NCBI GenBank assembly: GCA_950295325.1
Contig: OX485807.1
Span: forward strand, 2,360,501-2,424,500
Direction: 5' to 3'
Origin: Polytrichum commune
Taxonomy: Eukaryota; Streptophyta; Polytrichopsida; Polytrichales; Polytrichaceae
DNA: 64,000 nt
Both the position numbers and the translations under genes were made by a program. Shown here piece after piece: positions 47,870-59,400 of this stretch (its first letter is position 1; each line of letters begins with the position of its first letter). The notes under the pieces are model-generated. The model was given only the letters and a program-made list of their open reading frames with translations. It made no database searches and had not been told where the DNA came from.

Positions 47870-48246
47870 TTGTGGAACAAGTGTTCAAGGACATGTATAA
47901 GTTGGAATTACCGCCGGAGATCAAAGTGCATCCGAAATTTCATGTCTCAATACGAAAGTCATTTTAGGACGACACCTTGTGGCCCGATCACAAGCAAGTG
48001 ATTAGGCCACCTCCCGACCTTATGGAGGTCATTTGGAACATGAGGTAGGAGGGCACCCTCAAGTGTAGGAAGCCCAAGTGAAAATGAAAAAAAATGTACA
48101 AAAGAGTACTTGGTGAAATGGTGAGGATACCATGAAAAAGAAACCGCTTGGGTAGCGGCAAGAGACATGGTGAACACCAATGAATAGGTGAAGCACTTTG
48201 AAGAAACTAAGGCTAAGGATTCCAATAAAAAGAAGCGTAGGCATTG
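47870..48246 (+). pseudogene. Chromodomain end of the polyprotein, frame-broken
   Basis: After the integrase C-terminal part (PPEIKVHPKFHVS), interrupted frames give the order VEYLVKW-like, then ATWVAA-like and MVNTNE, as in chromodomains at the end of chromovirus integrases, which steer insertion to marked chromatin. Multiple stops and shifts are present. Confidence 0.6.
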
Positions 48247-49050
48247 ATGAGGACATCAATCTCCTTTAGTGCGGGAGAGACGCTAGTAGCACACTTAGCT
48301 TCGAGGTTAATTACTCCACAACATGAACTTGTTCTTTGGCTTGAGGGAATAAAGTCCAAACTTTAGTGGTGCAAAGAGAAAAGTATGAGATGAGGTCCTA
48401 GTCTTGTACTTGTGCTTGGTTAATGGAAAAGGGGGAATAGATATGCCAAACTAGGTTGGGTAAGCCGAGTAATTGGGGGCCATGGCTTGGAGGGGCCTTG
48501 GATAAAACCAAGAAACTTCTTAGTTGTGGGCTTGTCCGGGCGGGGGCAAGGTGATGGCGCGTGCTCATAAAAGTGCTACCCGCGAGCTAACGAGAGTTGG
48601 CGCATGGGAGTCATGAACCCATGTCTCGAAAGAGCAAAGTGGGAACCGAGTCGGGCGGGACTTGGCATCACCCCCGTGCGATCGAGGCGTGGCTTAACAA
48701 TGGAAAGCCATCTCGGAGTTGCAACCGAGACAACTTAGTGGAAGCGTTGAGGTCTCGCCTAGATGTGCCACGTTAGGCTAGTGGAGCCTAACGGGGGGGG
48801 AGGCCCCAAAAGAGGGGCAACCCATGTGAGTCCCGAAGTAGGTGGGTCTAGTATAGGTTAGGTCCTTGGAGGAGTTCCAAGGTCGCTAACGGACCACCTA
48901 GTAACGACACCTTTGGGACTATGCCAAATTTGAAGATGCATTGTGGGGGTCGCGCCCTAAGGTAAACACAATGCCGCACCATAGAGGATGGCAACTTGAG
49001 AATTGGTGTGCCGACTACGAGTATAGTCGATGAGGGCATCGACTCCGTTT

Positions 49051-49062
49051 GGTGGGGGTGAG
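49051..49062 (+). promoter_or_regulatory. Polypurine tract
   Basis: GGTGGGGGTGAG directly precedes the 3' LTR and is the expected plus-strand primer. The same word (reversed) borders the LTRs at 31148 and 58156. Confidence 0.85.
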
Positions 49063-50035
49063 TGTCGCGCACCTCTCCATGAGGAGTGCCCGAAACACCA
49101 TGGGCACAAGGGGGACCCCGGAGTGACACCCGGGACTTGTGGCGCCGTTGGTGAGAGGGCCCAAGTGATCCTAGTGTGGGTGAGGGCCCCGGGCGTTGGG
49201 AACGCCTCCCACCCACGAAGACTAGGAGGCACAAGGGTAAGGCCATGAGCTATGCGTAGCTCATGGCGTGGTGATTCTAGAAAGCTCAAGAACACCTCAA
49301 TCGGAGGTGTGAGCTAGGAGTTATGGCCATTTGAGTGGGGCGCTGTCCCGGGACAGCGCCCTGGTACAGCAGTGCCTGGGAGTGATTCCCGGGACTGCCA
49401 AGGTTCAAACACGCATAACTTCCTCAAGACTTGCCCGAATGGGGCAAGTGAGGAGTCCATCGGCATCTACGTGAAGCGTAGATGAGGATGGAGTGGTTGG
49501 TTGTTATGATCAGACATCATACAAGGAAGTTATGATGGTCTGAAGCTGCTGGGGGGGTTCTAGGCCCAGCAGCTAAAGGAAAATGTCCACTTGGCCCCAA
49601 CTCTTGGTAGAGAGACAAGAGGTTGGTTGGCGGTGGGGTAGGGGCTCCGTGTAGAGTCCTAGAGGCTTATATGGGTGAGGTGGTGTGGCCTCACCCACCC
49701 GAGGCCGAACGGCAAGGCCTCCATGGGCTTTGGCCTATTGTGAGGCCATAGTTGCCTAGTATGCTTCGGGTTGTTGTAGTGTTGCTCCGGCAATGCGATG
49801 ATCAACATAGGATTGGACTTCCATGGATGGAAGTCCACATTGGGGAAATGGGTTACCAATTAAGGGGTGAGTCCCGAAAGCAAAGTAGGAGGGTTGGTTC
49901 CCTCCTATGAATTATTGGTCCGGGGTAAGAGGAGCTAACCATTAGCATGGCGGAATGCGAATGGTTAGCGCTCGTAACCTTTGCTAGAAACGAAAATTGG
50001 CAAGATTGTTAAGGGACCTAGCAAGGGTTGTGACA
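49063..50035 (+). repeat. 3' LTR
   Basis: Same length and, by eye, same sequence as the 5' LTR, which points to a very recent insertion. Confidence 0.95.
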
Positions 50036-50040
50036 AAGAC

Positions 50041-52800
50041 CCTTGAATGCCTAGCCTCTCGGAATCTAAGTGCTAACTCAAGCATACACAACAAAGTCAA
50101 AATCTGGTCCGAGACCCTTGAGTGCCTAGCCTCTCGGAATCTAAGTGCTAACTCAAACATTCAAAACAATGCGAAATCTGGTCCATTACCCTTCAAAGGC
50201 CTAGCCTCTCGGAATCTAAGTGCTAACTCAAACATACAATTCAAAGCGAAAATCTGGTCCAAGACCCTTGAATGCCTAGCCTCTCGGAAGCTAAGTGCTA
50301 ACTCAAACATACAATTCAAAGCGAAATCTGGTCCAAGACCCTTGAATGCCTAGCCTCTCGGAATCAAAGTGCTAACCCAAACATACAAATCAAAGCGAAA
50401 ATCTGGTCCAAGACCCTTGAATGCCTAGCCTCTCGGAATCTAAGTGCTAACTCAAACATACAATTCAAAGCGAAATCTGGTCCAAGACCCTTGAATGCCT
50501 AGCCTCTCGGAATCTGAGTGCTAACTCAAGCATACACAACAAAGTCAAAATCTGGTCCGAGACCCTTCAGTGCCTAGCCTCTCGGAATCTAAGTGCTAAC
50601 TCAAGCATACACAACAAAGTCAAAATCTGGTCCGAGACGCTTGAGTGCCTAGCCTCTCGGAATCTAAGTGCTAACTCAAACATTCAAAACAATGCGAAAT
50701 CTGGTCCATTACCCTTGAAAGGCCTAGCCTCTCGGAATCTAAGTGCTAACTCAAGCATACACAACAAAGTCAAAATCTGGTCCAAGACCCTTGAATGCCT
50801 AGCCTCTCGGAATCTAAGTCCTAACTCAAACATACAATTCAAAGCGAAATCTGGTCCAAGACCCTTGAATGCCTAGCCTCTCGGAATCAAAGTGCTAACC
50901 CAAACATACAAATCAAAGCGAAAATCTGGTCCAAGACCCTTGAATGCCTAGCCTCTCGGAATCTAAGTGCTAACTCAAGCATACACAACAAAGTCAAAAT
51001 CTGGTCCGAGACCCTTGAGTGCCTAGCCTCTCGGAATCTAAGTGCTAACTCAAGCATACACAACAAAGTCAAAATCTGGTCCATTACCCTTCAAAGGCCT
51101 AGCCTCTCGGAATCTAAGTGCTAACTCAAACATTCAAAACAATGCGAAATCTGGCCCATTACCCTTGAGTGCCTAGCCTCTCGGAATCTAAGTGCTAAGT
51201 CAAGCATACACAACAAAGTCAAAATCTGGTCCAAGACCCTTGAGTGCCTAGCCTCTCGGAATCTAAGTGCTAACTCAAGCATACACAACAAAGTCAAAAT
51301 CTGGTCCAAGACCCTTGAGTGCCTAGCCTCTCGGAATCTTAGTGCTAACTCAAACATTCAAAACAATGCGAGATCTGGTCCATTACCCTTGAGTGCCTAG
51401 CCTCTCGGAATCTAAGTGCTAAGTCAAGCATACACAACAAAGTCAAAATCTGGTCCAAGACCCTTGAGTGCCTAGCCTCTCGGAATCTAAGTGCTAACTC
51501 AAGCATACACAACAAAGTCAAAATCTGGTCCAAGACCCTTGAGTGCCTAGCCTCTCGGAATCTTAGTGCTAACTCAAACATTCAAAACAATGCGAGATCT
51601 GGTCCATTACCCTTGAGTGCCTAGCCTCTCGGAATCTAAGTGCTAAGTCAAGCATACACAACAAAGTCAAAATCTGGTCCAAGACCCTTGAGTGCCTAGC
51701 CTCTCGGAATCTAAGTGCTAACTCAAGCATACACAACAAAGTCAAAATCTGGTCCGAGACCCTTGAGTGCCTAGCCTCTCGGAATCTAAGTGCTAACTCA
51801 AACATTCAAAACAATGCGAAATCTGGCCCATTACCCTTGAATGCCTAGCCTCTCGGAATCTAAGTGCTAAGTCAAGCATACACAACAAAGTCAAAATCTG
51901 GTCCAAGACCCTTGAGTGCCTAGCCTCTCGGAATCTAAGTGCTAACTCAAGCATACACAACAAAGTCAAAATCTGGTCCAAGACCCTTGAGTGCCTAGCC
52001 TCTCGGAATCTTAGTGCTAACTCAAACATTCAAAACAATGCGAGATCTGGTCCATTACCCTTGAGTGCCTAGCCTCTCGGAATCTAAGTGCTAAGTCAAG
52101 CATACACAACAAAGTCAAAATCTGGTCCAAGACCCTTGAGTGCCTAGCCTCTCGGAATCTAAGTGCTAACTCAAGCATACACAACAAAGTCAAAATCTGG
52201 TCCGAGACCCTTGAGTGCCTAGCCTCTCGGAATCTAAGTGCTAACTCAAACATTCAAAACAATGCGAAATCTGGTCCATTACCCTTCAAAGGCCTAGCCT
52301 CTCGGAATCTAAGTGCTAACTCAAACATACAAATCAATGCGAAATCTGGTCCATGACCCTTGAAAGGCCTAGCCTCTCGGAATCTAAGTGCTAACTCAAA
52401 CATACAAATCAAAGCGAAAATCTGGTCCAAGACCTTTGAATGCCTAGCCTCTCGGAATCTAAGTGCTAACGCAAGCATACACAACAAAGTCAAAATCTGG
52501 TCCGAGACCCTTGAGTGCCTAGCCTCTTGGAATCTAAGTGCTAACTCAAGCATACACAACAAAGTCAAAATCTGGTCCATTACCCTTGAAAGGCCTAGCT
52601 CTCGGAATCTAAGTGGTAACCTAAACATTCAAAACAATGCGAAATCTGGTCCATTACCCTTGAGTGCCTAGCCTCTCGGAATCTAAGTGCTAACTCAAGC
52701 ATACACAACAAAGTCAAAATCTGTTCCATTACCCTTGAGTGCCTAGCCTCTCGGAATCAAATTGCTAACTCAAACATTCGAAATAATGCGAAATCTGGTC
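50041..52800. repeat. 75-bp satellite, right array, second part
   Basis: The array continues after the LTR element. Between about 51121 and 52253 it is organised in a 224-bp higher-order unit of three monomers, repeated five times (equivalent points at 51121, 51345, 51569, 51793 and 52017). From 52801 to 53290 no gene is visible; CTCTCGG-type words occur at 52893 and 53219. Confidence 0.95.
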
Positions 52801-53293
52801 CTTCAGAAAACATACCACCTGGTGCCGAGAGCCCCACAACCATGAACTCGACGCCTCCACACAACCTCAACATCGGGTCCCTCTCTACCTTACCCTCTCG
52901 GAGCCGAGCCGAGAGCTCATTGGCTCCTCCAAAATCTAGTCCTAGTCATCGTCAAGCTTTCCCCCTCGGAGCATTCCACAAAATGACAAAATCTGGTCCC
53001 CTTCAACTAATGCATTTCCCTCTCAAACTCCAACAAACCACACATTGAACTACCAAAGCATATATTCATTCATCCATGAAGCTTAAGAACCTTTTATCAA
53101 AATCCTCCAACCTCATTCTCTCTCAATCCATTGCGCACACTAAAATGTGCCGCGAATTTAACCTTGACTCGTATATCCATTCTAACATTCGACTGTGACT
53201 GAGGGTTCCTGGAGGTACCCTCTCGGTGCCGAGACCACCGTTTGAACATATATTCAATCTTTCTGATATGTGTCCGTTATCCTAACCATACAA

Positions 53294-53788
53294 TCATTCC
53301 ATTGTCGTGTTTGCTTGAAATTGAATCCTCAAATGCCATTTTTCATATAACTTAAACGACAATCTTACTATAAGAATGGAATCATCTCTTGTCTCCTCTT
53401 GATATCCGCTTTGATTTGAACTGTTGGGTTGCTCGCTTTCTTCCATAGATGCCGCGGGGGATTCACTATCCTCCCGGTCTTCCTCTATCGGCTGCAGATT
53501 CAATTGCCGTTTCGAAGATCCTCTCTTGCTCTCTCCACCTATGCTTTGCACGTCTGATGGGGTTCCTCTACCCTCTATGTACGATTCCTCCTTCTTCTTC
53601 AGTTCTCTCCGTCTCCTCTGTTTCGAATTGCTGAAACTCAATCCTCCCTTTCGCTTCTTCCGCTTCTTTCCTATATCTATTGTGGAATCTGTATTGTGCT
53701 CTGGTTCCTTCATGTGTGCGTCCCAGTTCCGCTCTGCTTCCCTTTTCGTACTCTTTACTCTCTCAGCATCCCTTTCCTTCGCTCCCAA
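53294..53788 (-). CDS. Small charged hypothetical protein
   Basis: An open frame of 164 codons starts at ATG 53788 and encodes a Lys/Arg/Glu/Ser-rich protein with GKKRKKRKGG and KQRRRRELKKK, likely nuclear-localisation signals, and an acidic Ser-rich second half. No domain is recognised. It diverges from the transposase gene that starts 183 bases away on the other strand, an arrangement that would share a promoter region (53789-53970). The opposite-strand frame 53424-53843 is less protein-like. Composition bias could make this a chance frame. Confidence 0.4.
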   Translation of the reverse strand: MGAKERDAERVKSTKREAERNWDAHMKEPEHNTDSTIDIGKKRKKRKGGLSFSNSKQRRRRELKKKEESYIEGRGTPSDVQSIGGESKRGSSKRQLNLQPIEEDREDSESPAASMEESEQPNSSNQSGYQEETRDDSILIVRLSFKLYEKWHLRIQFQANTTME

Positions 53789-53970
53789 AAAGACCCTTCC
53801 CCAACCCTCTCAGACCTTTATAGTGCCACTGTTCAAGATTTAGGGTTTACGGTATTTTTGGTCACTGTTCATTGTTTACCCTTTTTAAAGCATATGTACA
53901 ATGGATAAGTATTCCACACTTTTCAGCATCCTCTTTCTCATTCCCATCTTTGCACATCCCCCTCGCTGTG

Positions 53971-56900
53971 ATGGCCGAACTTCGTTCCCATGGCATCGGG
54001 GTCCCCATTCTTTTCCCCATTGATGCACGAGGTATTGCTGTTGTCTCCGAGCTTCATCTTAGCATTAGGTTCTCTTTCAAACCCAATACAATATGGGTAG
54101 AGCGTGAGATCTTCCATCCTGATACTGGATTGCTCATTCATACCTTCCATGAGACCTCCAAGGTATCCGACAATGGCATTGTAGTTTGGGAGCTTGCCGC
54201 GGGAAAGTATAGGGTATGTGGCTGGCCAGATTCTTAGATCGGAGTGTCGACAGAAATCCTTACTCCTCTTCGATCATCCACTGCTGCCTTTAGCACCCCT
54301 CCCGTAATAAGTGTCAAGACCGAGCCTGGTCTAGACAACGTTATAGACTTGTCTGATTCTTCGAGTGAAGATGGACCAGTTCAGCATGAAGATGTAGCAG
54401 TTCATGATTCTCCTCTTTTGTTTCCCTCTCCTGCCTATGTAACGCCCTCTCCTTCTCTCTCTGTGCCTTCACCTACTTCAATACCCTCTACGTCCAAGCC
54501 TCCTCAACCTATTGTTCAATGTCTTCGTCGTCTTGGTTCTATGCCAGGTAGTAAGAACGTCCTCAAGAAATTAGATTACGATAAACTACAAATCCAATTA
54601 GTTAATCACCTTCCCCCTCGTTTCGATGGTACCCAGTTATTTGTCCTCCCTGCAGCAGAAGTCTCTTCCTCTCAAACCAGGGCCAAGTCCTTGGACGGCA
54701 TGGACAAGCAATATGATGGCCATGTTTGGACTAAGACTCAAACCACCAACATTACAAACAACGTTGGCCTTGCCTTTCGTTCCTCTGCCTGTGTTGGCCA
54801 TCTCCAATGCCAAAACCCTAGTTGTGATTACCTTCAACGACCCCATCGTGCATCTAAGGTCAACGACACGGAATTTGAAGGTTTCACTAAAGATCCTTTC
54901 CCTCTCTCTGGCATTGTGCCATCCGGATCTACTCTTGTTTGCAGGATCTGCAAACAACCTCCCAAATGCATTGCACTATGCGATGCCAAAATCTTCTACG
55001 TCCATGGGAAGGAGTCCTCCCAAAGAGCCTGCATTCATATCGGTACTCATCAACATCCAGTCAAGGTTGGAGACTGCAGAGACAGCCGTAAGCGTATCAA
55101 TGCACTTCTCGAGGAGCACGTTGACCGTTCTCCTCAAGCCACGTACAGCAAGATCGTCCTCGAAGCCAGCAAGGACATTGTAGGTGATTTCCTCCTTTCT
55201 GGTAATAATGACACACAACGTCTCCTCTCCTTGCAAAAGCTCGAACCTGTGTTTGAGAGTTGTAGAGAGTTGAATTCCCCCAACCTTCGCTCTAAGGTTA
55301 CCTCTTTCAAATATTTGCGGAGGTTCGGTGTTATGGATGGCATCGCAAAGCTCCGGGGCGTTAGCAATTGGGCTTACGTCCAACGGAACCAATTCCCAGG
55401 ACAAGGTGACGATACCGACAAGGTGTTCGTCTTCAAGATGTCGGAGGTGGGTCCTGGAAGTGGTGTGGATTTGGTTCGTCGGATGCAACCGGGTGGGGAC
55501 CTCGAGAATGCCTGGATGATGTCCGATCACGTCAAGCGGGTCAAAGGGTGGACCACCATGGCCGCTCATGTTTACGATGGGACTTATCAACGGGTCATGA
55601 CCATTTCATGTTGTGATTTCCAATCCGAGGATAAGGATGCCCAAGTTCTCTTCTGGCAAAACCTCAACCACGTCATGGCCCGTCACGGTATCCCACATCC
55701 AAACTTTATAGGCTTCATGGCCGACAGTGCCCAAGCCAATTGGAACGCTGTTCGCATTGTGTATGGTTCGGGGGATCCCAAAGTTCCCATGGAGGGTCGT
55801 GAGCGCACTTGTTTTTTTCATTGGAAACAATCGCTCGAAAAACATACAAAATCGTATATAAAGCATGACTTACAAGACCAACATAGACACCTTTGCCTTC
55901 AATATCGGAATGCTTCCTCTATGCAAGAGGCGGAGACTAGGTACCTAGCTATCAAGGCTTGGTGGGCGTCATCGAATTGTACAAGTGAGGACGGTCTCAA
56001 GCATCTTCAGCTCTGGCTTGCTTTCTGGCACTTCCGCTACCTTCAATGGGGTGGTTTCATGGAACTGGTACATCTCCTTCATGATTCATTTTTGGTTCTT
56101 CATGGTTTCGGTTTCCTCTCTCTGTGCTTATTCTAACACTTCATTTCTCCAATCAGGAAAAGGTTTTAACCCAAGACCAGTTGGCCGAGATGCCGTCTTG
56201 CAATCTTACGGAATCCGTCCACAACAAGTGGCTTCAAGCCTCCGGCAACAAGGGTGGAGATCTATACGTGGCTACGGTGGACGACTACATTCGGGCCTTC
56301 TTACAAGTTGTTGCATACTACCAGTTCCTTAAAGGTGGAATTGGCGGAGACGGTCCAAGCAAAGAAGAACTCAAGCTCAGGGGTGCTCAACGTCGAGCTC
56401 AACGTACTGGCGACCCCACAATGTTGCAGAAGGTCTTGCTTGACATGCCCGGTGGGGAAGAGTTTTGCACTCGTGATCCACACCTTGAGGGCGCCGAGGT
56501 GTTTGGATCGCAGAAGCGAAGACCCGACACTCCAATTGGTGATGATGGCGAAACCCACCGTCCGGATACCGTGAACTTCTCTCGCCCTCCCCCCGGTAAG
56601 CGAGTCACTCGCTCTCAACCTGAAACACTGTCTACTATCATTGAGGAGTCTTCCCCCTCTGTACAAGAGGTTCAAGTACCTTCACCTGCAGGACTTGGTT
56701 TCCAGCGTGTCACCGCCGTGCAAGAAACCAAAGTAGATGTCTCTCTTTGGCATATTGCCCGCATACCCTATACCTCTGGGAAGTCTTGTTGGGCTAATCA
56801 TGCGGGCACAAAGAAGAAGTGCACCGCAAGAATCGTCACCAATAACAAGAGCGTCCCTGCGTCCCTGCGTCCACCTACACCGGTATGTGGCATCACTACA

Positions 56901-57159
56901 AACTCCAATCTATGAAGCGCACTGACTTCGTCTTTTGTCCAGACGACATCGAGCGTTGCGTCAAGGGCCCTCGTCGGAAATGGGTCATGCCGTTCTCCGC
57001 TGATGACCAGAAGCCACCTATTCCCCCAATTTGGCCCGTGAAGATTGGTACCAACCTCACCCGCTCGGAGATCTTTGCGCTTGAGAACGCAGGTTTTCAA
57101 CTCCCACCAAAGGAGCGCATCACACCGACTCGACTCTTCACCAACTCTGCGACACCACG
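53971..57159 (+). pseudogene. Mutator-like transposase with GCM/WRKY-type zinc finger, broken
   Basis: Exon 1 is 53971-56067, intron 56068-56156 (donor GTACAT, branch-like TTCTAAC, acceptor CCAATCAG) and exon 2 from 56157. The N-terminus is followed by an in-frame TAG at 54235-54237; the frame then continues. VKTEPG (SUMO-acceptor form) and VIDLSDSSSED (SUMO-interaction form) lie next to each other, then a Ser/Pro linker. A Cys/His cluster (HLQCQNPSCDY, CRICKQPPKC, CIHIGTHQHPVK) resembles the WRKY-GCM1 DNA-binding part of Mutator-like transposases. Catalytic-like regions follow: VYDGTYQRVM, FMADSAQANW, and the CFFHW zinc pair. An 8-bp tandem duplication around 56850-56875 (GCGTCCCT) shifts the frame; downstream coding resumes in another frame until the LTR element at 57160 cuts it. 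It would have catalysed DNA cut-and-paste; now inactive. Confidence 0.75.
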
Positions 57160-58155
57160 TGTCGCAACCCTTGCTAGCCCCCCCTTGACCATCTTGCCAA
57201 TTTTCAATTCTAGCAAAGGTTACGAGTGGCTAACCCTTCGCATACCGCCATGCTAATGGTTAGCTCCTCTAACCCCGGACCATTAGTTCCTAGGAGGGGA
57301 ACCAACCCTCCTACTTTGATTTCGGGACTCACCCCTTTAATCGGTAACCAACCCTTTTTATCGGTAACCAATCCTTAGATGTGGACTTCCATCCATGGAA
57401 GTCCAATCTTATGTTGATCATCGCATTGCCGGAGCAACACTACAACAACCCGAAGCATACTAGGCAACTATGGCCTCACAATGGGCCAAAGCCCATGGAG
57501 GCCGTGCCGTTCGGCCTCGGGTGGGTGAGGCCACACCACCTCACCCATATAAGCCTCTAGGACTCTACGCGGGGCCCCTACCCCACCGTCAACCAACCTC
57601 TTGTCTCTCTACCAAGAGTTGGGGCCAAGTGGACATTTTCCCTTAGCCGCTGGGCCTAGAAGCCCCCAGCAGCTTCAGACCATCATAACTTCCTTGTATG
57701 ATGTCTGATCATAACAACCAACCACTCCATCTTCATCTACGCTTCACGTACATGCCGATGGACTCCTCACTTGCCCCATTCAGGCAAGTCTTGAGGAAGT
57801 TATGCCTGTTTGAACCTTTGCAGTCCCGGGAATCACTCCCAGGCACTGCTGTACCAGGGCGCTGTCCCGGGACAGCGCCCCACTCAAATGGCCATAACTC
57901 CTAGCTCACACCTCTGATTGAGGTGTTCTTGAGCATTCTAGAATCACCACGCCATGAGCTACGCATAGCTCATGGCCTTACCCTTGTGCCTCCTAGTCTC
58001 CATGGGTGGGAGGCGTTCCCAACGCCCGGGGCCCTCGCCCACACTAGGATCACTTGGGCCCTCTCACCAACGGCGCCACAAGTCCCGGGTGTCACTCCGG
58101 GGTCCCCCTTGTGCCCATGGTGTTTCGGGCACTCCTCATGGAGAGGTGCGCGACA
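57160..58155 (-). repeat. 3' LTR of the second element
   Basis: This LTR is 996 bp, slightly longer than the 973-bp LTRs because of short insertions, including a second TTTATCGGTAACCAA-type word at 57356. It is bordered on the right by the reversed polypurine tract. Confidence 0.95.
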
Positions 58156-58974
58156 CTCACCCCCACCAAACGGAGTCGATGCCCTCATCGACTATACTCG
58201 TAGTCGGCACACCAATTCTCAAGTTGCCATCCTCTATGGTGCGGCATTGTGTTTACCTTAGGGCGCGACCCCCACAATGCATCTTCAAATTTGGCATAGT
58301 CCCAAAGGTGTCGTTCCTAGGTGGTCCGTTAGCGACCTTGGATCTCTCATCCCAGGACCTAACCTATACTAGACCCACCTACTTTGGGACTCACTTGGGT
58401 TGCCCCTCCTTTGGGGCCTCCCCCGTTAGGCTCCACTAGCCTAACGTGACACATCTAGGCGAGACCTCAACGCTTCCACTAAGTTGTCTCGGTTGCAACT
58501 CCGAGATGGCTTTCCATTGTTAAGCCACGCCTCGATCGCACGGGGGTGATGCCAAGTCCCGCCCGACTCGGTTCCCACTTTGCTCTTTCGAGACATGGGT
58601 TCATGACTCCCATGCGCCAACTTTCGTTTGCTCGCGGGTAGCACTTTTATGAGCACGCGCCATCACCTTGTCCCCGCCCGGACAAGCCCACGGCTAAGAA
58701 GTTTTTTGGTTTTATCCAAGGCCCCTCCCAGCCATGGCCCCAATTACTCGGCTTACCCAACCTAGTTTGGCATATCTATTCCCCCTCTTCCACTAACCAA
58801 GCACAAGTACAAGACTAGGACCTCATCTCGTACTTTTCTCTTTGCACCACTAAAGTTTGGACTTTATTCCCTCAAGCCAAAGAACAAGTTCATGTTGTGG
58901 AGCAATTAGCCTCGAAGCTAAGTGTGCTATTAGCGTCTCTCCCCCACTAAAGGAGATTGATGTCCTCATCAATG

Positions 58975-59400
58975 CCTACGCTTCATTTTATTGGAATGTC
59001 TAGCCTTAGTTTCTTCAAAGTGCTTTACCAATTCATTGGCGTTCATCATGTCTCTTGCCGCTACCCAAACGGCTTCTTTCTCATGGTATCCTCACCATTT
59101 CACCAAGTACTCCTTTGTACATTTTCTTTCATTTTCACTTGTGCTTCCTAAACTTGAGGATGCCCTCTTACCTCATGTTCCAAATGACCTCCACAAGGTT
59201 GGGACGTGGCCTAATCACTTGCTTGTGTTCGGGCTACAAGGTGTCGTCCTAAAATGACTTTCGTAATGAGACATGAAATGTCGGATGCACTTTGATGTCC
59301 GGCGGTAATTCCAACTTATACATGTCCTTGAACACTTGTTCCACAATGGAAAACGAAGCTCCAATTTTGGACATGAACTTTTGGAGCGAGGCCTTCCGGC
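58975..59400 (-). pseudogene. Chromodomain end, second element
   Basis: Reverse-strand counterpart of 47870-48246, with the same run of broken frames. Sequence from 58171 to 58975 is the long 3' leader, without a gene. Confidence 0.55.

Larger units (their letters stand above)
42985..50035 (+). mobile_element. Ty3/gypsy chromovirus-type LTR element, defective, young
   Basis: The whole element is 7,051 bp with LTRs of 973 bp (42985-43957 and 49063-50035) that look identical by eye. AAGAC flanks it on both sides (42980-42984 and 50036-50040), interrupting the 75-bp satellite. The order of parts, protease, reverse transcriptase remnant, RNase H, integrase and chromodomain, is that of chromoviruses. 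Every coding part carries frameshifts, stops or deletions, so it cannot encode its own movement. The 3' leader between chromodomain and LTR (48250-49050) is long and without a gene. Confidence 0.95.

Noticed and set aside
40206-52800. Regular repeats of about 75 bp looked at first like a CRISPR array.
   Set aside because: There are no unique spacers; the whole unit repeats, with higher-order structure, in a eukaryotic sequence. It is satellite DNA.
53424-53843. A plus-strand frame opposite the charged ORF at 53294-53788.
   Set aside because: It is Ser/Phe/Leu-rich in the manner of an antisense shadow of a Lys/Glu/Arg-rich protein and has no supporting signals.
54211-54237. A tiny intron (GTATGT to TTCTTAG) that would remove the TAG before the Mutator-like transposase.
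   Set aside because: It would be about 27-30 bases, below workable spliceosomal size, and removing it does not improve the protein.
57150-57160. GACACCACG before the second element resembles the TGATACCACG next to its primer site, suggesting tandem LTR elements.
   Set aside because: Similarity stops after a dozen bases, and the left side reads as transposase coding sequence; probably chance.
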